DNA of 7,162 nucleotides, taken from contig CAJXWI010000126.1 in NCBI GenBank assembly GCA_913062735.1, forward strand, positions 1 to 7,162, given 5' to 3'. This DNA comes from an uncultured Arcobacter sp. (lineage in GTDB: Bacteria; Campylobacterota; Campylobacteria; Campylobacterales; Arcobacteraceae). Numbering within the stretch: position 1 is the first letter of the stretch; every line of letters begins with the position of its first letter. The translations under genes were made by a program, and so were the position numbers. The notes beneath the pieces are model-generated. The model did no database searches and was not told the origin of the DNA. It saw only the letters and a program-made list of their open reading frames with translations. Below are positions 1 through 6,143 of this stretch, in pieces.

Positions 1-191
1 AAGAAGAAGAGAAATTTAGAGTACAAGGAATTAATGATTTGATTGTATTCTCTACAATGGCATTAGCAAGTTTATCAGCAGGAATATTGCTAAGTTTAAC
101 AAGTTGGGCAACTATGAACTTAATATGTATTCCATTTTTAGTTTTAATAGTTTATTCGACTTTTAGAGCTGAAATTTTAATTAAAAAATAA
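1..191 (+). CDS. MFS-type transporter, C-terminal end only (partial)
   Basis: This is the last 62 codons of a gene that begins before the window; the reading frame starts at base 3 and stops at TAA 189-191. The residues show a short charged loop (EEEKFRVQG), then two hydrophobic segments separated by a short polar turn (DLIVFSTMALASLSAG... and ...LICIPFLVLIVYSTF), then a basic tail ending in IKK. The loop followed by QGINDLIVFSTMALASLSAG resembles the penultimate helix of bacterial major facilitator transporters, where a VQGxND motif precedes a helix rich in small residues, so these are probably the last two membrane helices. The substrate cannot be told from this piece. The stop codon lies inside an inverted repeat. 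Family assignment is from recognition of this motif only; another polytopic inner-membrane protein is possible. Confidence 0.65.
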   Translation, partial: EEEKFRVQGINDLIVFSTMALASLSAGILLSLTSWATMNLICIPFLVLIVYSTFRAEILIKK

Positions 192-208
192 TATTTATTT
201 TTTAATTA
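178..208 (+). terminator. A/T-only palindrome over the transporter stop codon, possible terminator
   Basis: Bases 178-190 and 196-208 are a perfect 13-bp inverted repeat around a 5-base loop (ATATT). The stop codon TAA 189-191 lies at the top of the left arm. The right arm carries a run of six T. The stem has no G or C, so it would be weak. In DNA this AT-rich a chance palindrome is not excluded, but its placement matches two stronger hairpins elsewhere in the window. Confidence 0.4.
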
Positions 209-302
209 TTAAATTCTGTAAGTAATGGTATGTTTTTCACTCTTTCTAGGTGAATTAAGTAATTATTTATTTATTTTAATCTTTTAAAATACTTTCTTTT
301 GC

Positions 303-308
303 TAAAAT
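303..308 (+). promoter_or_regulatory. Probable promoter (extended -10) of the ankyrin gene
   Basis: TAAAAT at 303-308 is preceded by TGC, giving an extended -10 element (TGnTAAAAT). The upstream 50 bases are rich in T runs and have no recognisable -35 box, as known for sigma-70 promoters of Campylobacterota. A second TAAAAT lies 18 bp upstream at 285-290. The predicted transcript would start near 315 and carry a leader of about 15 bases that just includes the ribosome binding site. The rest of the 192-329 gap shows nothing else I can name. Confidence 0.5.
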
Positions 309-317
309 GTCTTAATC

Positions 318-323
318 AAAGGA
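318..323 (+). promoter_or_regulatory. Ribosome binding site of the ankyrin gene
   Basis: AAAGGA at 318-323 stands 6 bases before ATG 330. It fixes this ATG as the start and fits the short leader predicted from the -10 element at 303-308. Confidence 0.7.
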
Positions 324-329
324 CCACTT

Positions 330-2249
330 ATGTTTTCGAAATTATTTAAAACTTATACAGCAGAAGATTTAATAAGCGTACTTAATCAGCCCACATTCGC
401 AGAATCTAAAGCAAATTCTATTTTAAAAGATGTACAAATAAATTATGTAAATGATCATAAAAAAGGTTTTCTTCATATATGCGCAGAAAACAATTCGATA
501 GAAGCTATTACATGGTTACTGTCTAAAAAAATTGACAAGAATCTATGTGATGAAGAAGGAAATACTGCAATAATATTAGCTTCTAAGTTAGGTGCTACTG
601 AAGCTGTAAAATTATTGATTCAAGCAGGTGCCAAACTTGACGAAAGAAATAACGAGGGAAGAACAGCAATACAAGAAGCTGTTAAATATTCAAGAAAGTC
701 TATTTATGTTTTCTTGAAAAAAAGTGTAAAAAAAATAGACAATATCGATTTAAATAACCATAATCTTATTTTTGATGCCATAGATTCAAATAATTTAGAA
801 ATCATAAATGATATTATTGTTAATAAAATAGTAAAAATAGATGGCGATATTCTATTTTATGAAAACACATACACTAATCCAGCTATTTTAAAATTAATCT
901 TGTCCAAATCAAAATTTGATTTAGAAAAGAATGACCCAGATGGAAAATCCACTTTATTTTACATTGTAAAAAAAGGAGCTTCAAGTATAGATACTTTTAT
1001 GTATGCTTTATCTTTGGGTTTAGATATCAACCATGTTGATAAAGATGGAAATACTGTTTTAATGGAACTAATTAAGTATATTAACACAGAATTCCCAGGT
1101 CTTAAAGACTTGACAGCAGATGAAAAAGTTCCACTAATTAACTTAATTGATATGATTCCTTGGTTAATCGAAGAAGAAATAAATTACAATGTATATAATA
1201 ATGATGGAGAAAACGTTTTAACCTATGTAACAGCTGTTAATAATATTGATATTATGAAAATTCTTTTAGATTACGGTGTTGATCCTAACTTTATTGACTC
1301 TTCAAATACGACAGCCTTAGCAACTGCTGCTATGAAAGGTAGCTCTAATATAGAAGCTGTTTCATTATTACTTAATTATGGAGCACGTCCTAATATTACA
1401 GATAATGACAATCGAACAATTATTGAAAAACTTATTACTATTGAGCTTGTATTGCACAATGAAAAAAAGATGAAATTAAAAGAAAAACGCAATATTGATG
1501 AAACACAAAATTATAGACAAGTATTAAATGAAATTCTATTAAATGGAGAAGTGAATTTAACAATGCTAAATTCACAAGACCAACCTTATTTCTTCGATGC
1601 TGTTTTTCATAATAATATAGATTTGGTTAAATCTTTGGCTAAATATGGAGCAGATATTAATCAAAGAGACAGAGAAAATTCAAATATTGTTTATAAGTAT
1701 ATGGCAGAAAATATTGCCTTTAAAAAAGTATCTGAGCAACGTTTATATTACATAATGTTAAAACAAGTAATTACCTTAGGTGCTGATGTCAATGCAAGAG
1801 ATTCTCATGGAGGTATTACCTTACATAAAGCAATTTTAGATAATGATATTCAAACCATAAAGATACTTCTTAATGCAGGAGCTGATATTAACGCTGTTGA
1901 TGCCAGAGGTAGAAATATGATTCATAACTGTATGTGGCAAAATAAAGTCAAAGTATTTAGATTAATTTTATCTTTCAACAAAGACTTATTAAATAAACCT
2001 GATAAATTTGGAGTTTTACCTATTAATTATGCAGCTTTCTTAGGTTATACAGATTTAGTTGTAGAATTAATTGATAATGGAGCATATATCAATAATCCTT
2101 TTAACAAAACAGAATATATTCATAATTTCTTAAAAAAATTCCATAAAAACTTAGGCCCACTTTTGGAAAAAACTTCTAATCCAACAGATTGGACAAAACT
2201 TAAATCTTTGACTGAAAATATGAGAAAAGAGTTTAATGTAAGTATATAA
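330..2249 (+). CDS. Ankyrin repeat protein, about 14 repeats, function unknown
   Basis: The 639-residue product consists almost wholly of ankyrin repeats, the roughly 33-residue helix-turn-helix units that stack into a solenoid for protein binding. Clear units are at about residues 75-107 (EEGNTAIILAS...LLIQAGAKLD), 291-323 (ILLDYGVDPN), 324-358 (LLLNYGARPN), 415-447 (LAKYGADINQRD), 492-524 (ILLNAGADINAVD) and 558-590 (LIDNGAYINN). Weaker ones fill the spaces at about 43-74, 108-170, 204-236 and 525-557. Several units are lengthened by insertions (about 250-280, 370-405, 455-478). There is no signal peptide, no membrane helix and no enzymatic domain, so a cytoplasmic scaffold or binding protein is likely. 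The last 45 residues are a polar, partly helical tail outside the repeats. The gene has its own promoter-like and terminator sequences and converges with recN, so the neighbours do not reveal its role. A7 and A8 tracts lie at 717-723 and 728-735. Base composition resembles the neighbouring genes, with no sign of recent transfer. Confidence 0.92.
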   Translation: MFSKLFKTYTAEDLISVLNQPTFAESKANSILKDVQINYVNDHKKGFLHICAENNSIEAITWLLSKKIDKNLCDEEGNTAIILASKLGATEAVKLLIQAGAKLDERNNEGRTAIQEAVKYSRKSIYVFLKKSVKKIDNIDLNNHNLIFDAIDSNNLEIINDIIVNKIVKIDGDILFYENTYTNPAILKLILSKSKFDLEKNDPDGKSTLFYIVKKGASSIDTFMYALSLGLDINHVDKDGNTVLMELIKYINTEFPGLKDLTADEKVPLINLIDMIPWLIEEEINYNVYNNDGENVLTYVTAVNNIDIMKILLDYGVDPNFIDSSNTTALATAAMKGSSNIEAVSLLLNYGARPNITDNDNRTIIEKLITIELVLHNEKKMKLKEKRNIDETQNYRQVLNEILLNGEVNLTMLNSQDQPYFFDAVFHNNIDLVKSLAKYGADINQRDRENSNIVYKYMAENIAFKKVSEQRLYYIMLKQVITLGADVNARDSHGGITLHKAILDNDIQTIKILLNAGADINAVDARGRNMIHNCMWQNKVKVFRLILSFNKDLLNKPDKFGVLPINYAAFLGYTDLVVELIDNGAYINNPFNKTEYIHNFLKKFHKNLGPLLEKTSNPTDWTKLKSLTENMRKEFNVSI

Positions 2250-2277
2250 AAAGCAATAGCAATTGCTTTTTATATAC
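2242..2277 (+). terminator. Strong hairpin terminator of the ankyrin gene
   Basis: Bases 2242-2257 and 2262-2277 form a perfect 16-bp inverted repeat with a 4-base loop (AGCA). The core is AAAAAGCAAT paired with ATTGCTTTTT, the usual shape of a rho-independent terminator whose A and T tracts let it work in both directions. The ankyrin stop codon TAA 2247-2249 lies inside the left arm. As the element is symmetrical it could also back up termination of recN transcripts from the other strand. Confidence 0.85.
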
Positions 2278-2290
2278 GCATCTTAGCTCC

Positions 2291-2314
2291 AAAAAACAAT
2301 TAAACTCAATTGTT
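2291..2314 (-). terminator. Probable terminator of the nadK-recN operon
   Basis: Read on the - strand, AACAATT (2308-2314) and AATTGTT (2295-2301) form a 7-bp stem with a 6-base loop. It runs directly into a T tract (complement of 2291-2296). An outer pair (2317-2321 with 2287-2291) could extend the stem through an internal loop. It lies about 20 bases past the recN stop. The short AT-rich stem makes it weaker than the ankyrin terminator next to it. Confidence 0.6.
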
Positions 2315-2333
2315 GATGGAGTTACTAATATCT

Positions 2334-3872
2334 CTAGGAAGAAGCCTGAATCAAATCCTTAGCAAAAACAAGAGCTTCTGAAGTGATTTTCTCACCTGAA
2401 ATCATACGTGCAATTTCATTTTCTTGTTCGCCTTTAGAAAGTTCGGTAATACTCGATTTATTATTCTTTTTATCCACAAAAAAATGTTGCGAAGCACAAG
2501 CTGTTAGTTGTGGTTGATGAGAGATAGCAAATATCTGATATTTCTGTGTTAGTTTTTTAAGTACCGTAGCAATTGCAGCAGACTCTTTTCCTGATAAATT
2601 AGCATCAATTTCATCTAAAAATAAAATACCATTATCATTGATCTCATACTCACTCATTGATGTAAGTAAAGCAAGTCTTAGTCTATTAAACTCACCACTA
2701 GAAATAGTATCTAGTTTAACATTGTTTAAAATAAAAACTACTTTATCAATACCTGTTTCATCAAGTGTTTTTTCTTCAATTACAACTTGCGCATTTGATA
2801 AATACAAGTACTTCAAATAATGATTGATTTTTTTTTCAAGAATTTTAGCAGATTTTTTTCGCTCACTGCTTAAATTATTTGATAAAACATTAAGTTCATC
2901 ATTAAGTACAAGAACTTTTTTTTCTAATTGGGACTTTGAGAAAATAATATTGTCATAAGAATCAAGCTCTTCTTCTTTTTTCTTTTTATACTCAAGAGCC
3001 AAAGCAATTGAGCCAAAACGTTTTTCAAGTGAACTTAATAATTCAATCCGATTTAAAACCTCTTCTATATCCATATCTTCTAATTCAAACAAAGAATCTG
3101 TAAAACCTTCGTAAATATTATTCAGTTCATTTAATGCTTCATCAAAAAATGAACTGTCTTTTTCCATTAAATTTAAGGTTTTTGAAACTTTTGAAGTAAA
3201 AGAAAAGATTGCTTTTGATTCATTAATAGCGTCTTCAATTTTGTCTTTTTTACTTAGGGTTTTTCTGATTTCTTTTAGTTCATCGTATTCATTAATTTTG
3301 GGAGAAATTGCATCAATTTTTTCAATTTCATATTTTGCAAATTCTTTTAGCTCTTCAAGTTTGGACTCATCTTGAAGGATTTTATTTAACTCTTTTTTCA
3401 CTGCTTGAAATTCAATATATTTTTCACTAAAGGATGCTTCTAGTTTTTTAAAGTTTTTATTTTCGCTTTGCGATAAAAAATCTAAAAAAGTAATAAGTTT
3501 ATCACTTTCAAAATCAGAATTATCTTTTACATGAATATGTTTAACTAAAGAAGAAGAAAAATCTTTTAAGTTCTTTTTTGAAAGACTTTGATTGTTCAAA
3601 AAATACCGTGTTTTATCTTTTTTAATTTCTTTTATATAGATATCGTCCTTAGTTTTTATATCAAATAAGTCATTTGATATATTTGTTTCCTCTAATACGA
3701 CTTCACTTAAAGAAGCTTTTCCTTCTTTAATACCAAATAAGGCCAATAAAGAATCCATCAAAATTGATTTACCTGCACCAGAAGGTCCCGTAAATACGAT
3801 AAGACCTTTATTAAACTCTAAATCAACTTTTGAAAATGAGAGATAATTCTCTAAATAAAACCTACTAATCAT
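2334..3872 (-). CDS. recN: DNA repair protein RecN (SMC-like ATPase)
   Basis: RecN is a cytoplasmic ABC/SMC-type ATPase that acts at DNA double-strand breaks during recombinational repair. The 512-residue product has the expected layout. The N-terminal head carries Walker A GPSGAGKS (29-36), and a long charged coiled-coil region follows at about 140-370. The C-terminal head has the signature SSGEFNRLRLAL (from 391), Walker B ILFLDE (416-421), the D-loop region DANLSGKE and the switch His in ISHQPQL (about 452). The closing ARMISGEKITSEAL segment (about 488-502) is characteristic of RecN and separates it from SbcC or SMC. It is shorter than the 553-residue E. coli protein, mainly in the coiled coil, and Walker A has PS where most RecN have ET. 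The ATG directly follows the nadK stop with no spacer, so the genes are probably translationally coupled. An A9 run in the coding strand (complement of 2828-2836) encodes residues 346-349. Confidence 0.93.
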   Translation of the reverse strand: MISRFYLENYLSFSKVDLEFNKGLIVFTGPSGAGKSILMDSLLALFGIKEGKASLSEVVLEETNISNDLFDIKTKDDIYIKEIKKDKTRYFLNNQSLSKKNLKDFSSSLVKHIHVKDNSDFESDKLITFLDFLSQSENKNFKKLEASFSEKYIEFQAVKKELNKILQDESKLEELKEFAKYEIEKIDAISPKINEYDELKEIRKTLSKKDKIEDAINESKAIFSFTSKVSKTLNLMEKDSSFFDEALNELNNIYEGFTDSLFELEDMDIEEVLNRIELLSSLEKRFGSIALALEYKKKKEEELDSYDNIIFSKSQLEKKVLVLNDELNVLSNNLSSERKKSAKILEKKINHYLKYLYLSNAQVVIEEKTLDETGIDKVVFILNNVKLDTISSGEFNRLRLALLTSMSEYEINDNGILFLDEIDANLSGKESAAIATVLKKLTQKYQIFAISHQPQLTACASQHFFVDKKNNKSSITELSKGEQENEIARMISGEKITSEALVFAKDLIQASS

Positions 3873-4742
3873 TTAATTTCCCCATTGCAGTTTTTCACTT
3901 AATACTTCAAAGTAATTTCGTTCTTGTCTGTGTATTAATTTTGCTTTTTTTGAAGCAATCTCTATTTTTATAGACTCATTTTGCTCAATTCCATAAAATT
4001 CTTGCCCATCAACAATAATTACAGCACCTTGAGAGCCTAAAACAGTAAACTCTATCTCAAAGTCAGCCGGAAGTACTAGGGGCCTTTGTGTTAAAGAATG
4101 AGGTGCAACAGGAGTAACAATAAAAGCATCTGTTAAAGGAAAAACAACAGGACCACCTAAAGAAAGGTTGTAAGCAGTTGAACCTGTTGGTGTTGAAATA
4201 ATAACTCCATCTCCATAATAAGTATTAAAAGCTTTTCCATCAATTTTTGCATGAATTCTAATCATTGATGAGATTGATTTTCTGGAAATAACAATATCAT
4301 TAAAAGCAACAAAAGTATTTTCTTTTGTTGAACCTGAGATCATCATACGAGAATCAATTTTGTATATATCTTTTTTTAAATCTTGCAAAAATGGTTTTAC
4401 TTTAGAAAAAGGAATATCTGTTAAAAAACCTAAAGTTCCAAGATTTATACCTAAAACAGCAATATCACAATTAAAAGATTTCCTTACCACTGAGATTAAT
4501 GTGCCATCTCCACCTAGAGAAACTAAAAAATCACTTCTTTTACATAAGTCATCAAAAGAATAGGCTTTTTTATTATAAATCATTAAAGAAGATTTATCTT
4601 CTAAAAGTACTTCAATATTTTCATCACAAAAATGCTGTCTAATTATTTCATATTGTTCAATTAAGGAAGGAGAATTTGGTCGTAAAATAATACCAACCGT
4701 TTTAATTTGTTTTAGTTTATCAAAGTTTTTAGTTAATTTCAT
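3873..4742 (-). CDS. nadK: NAD kinase
   Basis: NAD kinase phosphorylates NAD to NADP using ATP or polyphosphate and is the only route to NADP in most bacteria; it acts in the cytoplasm. The 289-residue product is of normal length. It has the family hallmarks: GGDGT (77-81) with the catalytic-site Asp, GINLGTLGFLTDI (98-110), FND (147-149), GDGVIISTPTGSTAYNLSLGGPVV (177-200) and APHSLTQRPLVLP (213-225). The start is the first possible one, because an in-frame TAA (4749-4751) lies just upstream. No Shine-Dalgarno sequence precedes it, and a strong -10 box ends only five bases before the ATG, which suggests a leaderless message. The first 14 residues are a basic stretch ahead of the fold (TVGIILRPN). 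It forms an operon with recN; nadK and recN are neighbours in other proteobacteria too. Confidence 0.95.
   Translation of the reverse strand: MKLTKNFDKLKQIKTVGIILRPNSPSLIEQYEIIRQHFCDENIEVLLEDKSSLMIYNKKAYSFDDLCKRSDFLVSLGGDGTLISVVRKSFNCDIAVLGINLGTLGFLTDIPFSKVKPFLQDLKKDIYKIDSRMMISGSTKENTFVAFNDIVISRKSISSMIRIHAKIDGKAFNTYYGDGVIISTPTGSTAYNLSLGGPVVFPLTDAFIVTPVAPHSLTQRPLVLPADFEIEFTVLGSQGAVIIVDGQEFYGIEQNESIKIEIASKKAKLIHRQERNYFEVLSEKLQWGN
3879..3883 (-). promoter_or_regulatory. Ribosome binding site of recN inside the end of nadK
   Basis: On the - strand GGGGA (3883-3879) lies in the last codons of nadK, 6 bases before the recN ATG at 3872. It supports this start. It also means ribosomes finishing nadK pass over and end beside the recN initiation site. 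Confidence 0.65.
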
Positions 4743-4747
4743 ATGCG

Positions 4748-4756
4748 ATTATAACA
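4748..4756 (-). promoter_or_regulatory. Extended -10 promoter of nadK-recN
   Basis: The - strand reads TGTTATAAT (complement of 4756-4748), a perfect TATAAT with the TGn extension. There is no clear -35 box, only AT-rich DNA, as usual in Campylobacterota. Standard spacing places the transcription start at about 4741-4742, that is on the A or T of the nadK ATG. Confidence 0.7.
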
Positions 4757-4788
4757 AAATTTTAATTTGAAACTCTTTGTATTACAAA

Positions 4789-4813
4789 ATGAAAGATAAT
4801 TATTATCTTTCAT
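4789..4813 (-). terminator. Palindrome over the stop codon of the secretion operon, probable terminator
   Basis: ATGAAAGATAAT (4789-4800) and ATTATCTTTCAT (4802-4813) form a 12-bp perfect inverted repeat. In practice this would be about 10 bp with a 5-base loop (ATTAT, 4799-4803). It covers the TAA of the HlyD gene (4803-4805), and on the - strand it is followed by TTTT. The T tract is short, so termination may be partial. The palindrome could alternatively bind a regulator of the nadK promoter about 35 bp downstream. Confidence 0.55.
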
Positions 4814-6143
4814 GGAAGGCACTTTGTTTTGATTTTAACATTGGTTTTAATAAAAAATCCAGTATTGATTTTTGTCCAGTGATTATGTCAACAGAGGCAA
4901 TCATTCCAGGAATTATTGGAAGTTTTTTACTGTTTCTCTCCAAATAATTTTTATTAGTTTTAACCAGAATACGATAATATGATTTTTGATTTTTATCTTC
5001 TTTATCTATTATACTATCAGCAGATATCTCTACAATTTGTCCTTCTAATCCGCCATAAATTGAGAAATCGTAGGCAGTAATCTTAATAACAGTTTTTTGT
5101 TCAGGATTAATAAAAGCGATATCTTTAGGATCAATTTTTGCTTCAATTAATAAGACATCACTTTGAGGCACAATTTCAATTAGATTATCTCCAGATCGTA
5201 CAACTCCACCTACTGTATTGACATTGATTAATTTTATAACCCCATTAACAGGGGATTTAACTACGGTTTTATCTAATTTATCTTCTTCTTCAATTAAAAT
5301 AGATTCGTATTTTTTTATCTCTATATTTTCTTTATGCAACTGTTTTAAGTTTTCACTTTTGTAATTGTTTATTTTTTCAACAATTCTGTTTTTTGCTTCT
5401 TGTATTGTTAATTGTGCTTTTGGGATACTTGCATTAATAGCAGAAATATCTCCTTCAATAATATTTAATTCTTTTTTTACAGTAATAAGTTCAATCTTAG
5501 ATTTTGCTCTAGACTCAACCAAGCGCTTAATCGTTTTGTACTCATCACGTACCAAAATTTTTGTCGTTAACAATTGTTTCTTTTTTGCTTTTAATTCAAA
5601 GAGCTCTTGTATTTTTTGTCCCAATTGATTTTCTAAGATTTCTAAGGCAATTTTATGTTCACTTATTTCTGCTCGATATAAAACTCTTTCGCTTTTAATT
5701 ATATCTGGTACATTCTCTCTTAATTCTTTTGAAAACTTTAATACAGGAACTTTATACTTCATATTCATAGAATGGGCACTTTGAAGTCTTACTTTTGACA
5801 CTAATAATCCCCAATACGCCTTCTTATTTTCATCTAATGAAGCTTTATATCGTGTAGTATCAATTTGAATTAAGGCTTGACCTTTTTTAACAAAACTGCC
5901 TTCTTTAACCAAGATTCCAGCAATAATTCCACCATCTAAACTTTGTATAGTTTGAATTTTTTCAGAAGGTATAACTTTTCCTTCTCCTCTTGCTAATTCA
6001 TCAATTTTTGAGAAATAGGCCCAGACAATTGCAATAAAGAAAAAACCTATTATCAAATAAAAGAATTTATTCGTAAAATTACTTGGTTCGGCATTTACTT
6101 GTGCTTGTAAAGTATGTACAAAATCAACATCTTCTTTATGCAT
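4803..6143 (-). CDS. Type I secretion membrane fusion protein (HlyD family)
   Basis: This is the periplasmic adaptor that joins a type I secretion ABC transporter in the inner membrane to a TolC-like outer-membrane channel. The 446-residue product has a short cytoplasmic tail, one membrane helix at about 27-43 (FFYLIIGFFFIAIVWAYF), and then the family's entry motif ARGEGKVIPSEKIQTIQS (51-68). A first lipoyl-like half (about 68-97) leads to a long helical hairpin (about 100-290). The second lipoyl half begins at VVKSPVNGVI (294) and a beta domain follows. The closing segment PGMIASVDIITGQKSILDFL (412-431) and its LKPML tail are typical of adaptors in RTX adhesin and protease exporters. ATG 6143 overlaps the end of the ABC gene by 8 nt and has AAAAGGG six bases upstream, so the two are translated together. 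The secreted substrate is not visible here, so I give no gene symbol. Confidence 0.92.
   Translation of the reverse strand: MHKEDVDFVHTLQAQVNAEPSNFTNKFFYLIIGFFFIAIVWAYFSKIDELARGEGKVIPSEKIQTIQSLDGGIIAGILVKEGSFVKKGQALIQIDTTRYKASLDENKKAYWGLLVSKVRLQSAHSMNMKYKVPVLKFSKELRENVPDIIKSERVLYRAEISEHKIALEILENQLGQKIQELFELKAKKKQLLTTKILVRDEYKTIKRLVESRAKSKIELITVKKELNIIEGDISAINASIPKAQLTIQEAKNRIVEKINNYKSENLKQLHKENIEIKKYESILIEEEDKLDKTVVKSPVNGVIKLINVNTVGGVVRSGDNLIEIVPQSDVLLIEAKIDPKDIAFINPEQKTVIKITAYDFSIYGGLEGQIVEISADSIIDKEDKNQKSYYRILVKTNKNYLERNSKKLPIIPGMIASVDIITGQKSILDFLLKPMLKSKQSAFHER

Noticed and set aside
192..329. A small gene, riboswitch or structured RNA between the transporter and the ankyrin gene
   Set aside because: The 138 bp is low-complexity AT-rich DNA with no open frame carrying a ribosome binding site and no GC-containing stems. 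A promoter explains it.
330..2249. Ankyrin protein as a secreted host-directed effector
   Set aside because: There is no signal peptide or recognisable secretion signal. Ankyrin repeats alone do not show export, and the type I secretion genes nearby are in a separate, opposite-strand operon.
2638..2820. A 60-codon + strand open frame opposite recN
   Set aside because: It lies wholly antisense to conserved RecN coding sequence (signature and coiled-coil end), has no ribosome binding site, and its composition mirrors the recN codons.
2334..3872. RecN call reconsidered as SbcC, SMC or an OLD-type defence ATPase because of the unusual GPSGAGKS Walker A
   Set aside because: Length, the SSGEFNRLRLAL signature, the ARMISGEKIT tail and the nadK neighbour all fit RecN. 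OLD proteins would have a TOPRIM domain, which is absent.
4360..4563. A 67-codon + strand open frame opposite nadK
   Set aside because: It is antisense to the conserved GGDGT and GTLGFLTDI region of NAD kinase and has no recognisable protein features.
5365..5628. An 87-codon hydrophobic, Cys- and Phe-rich + strand frame opposite the HlyD gene
   Set aside because: The apparent hydrophobicity comes from reading Lys/Glu-rich coiled-coil codons in reverse complement. There is no promoter or ribosome binding site.
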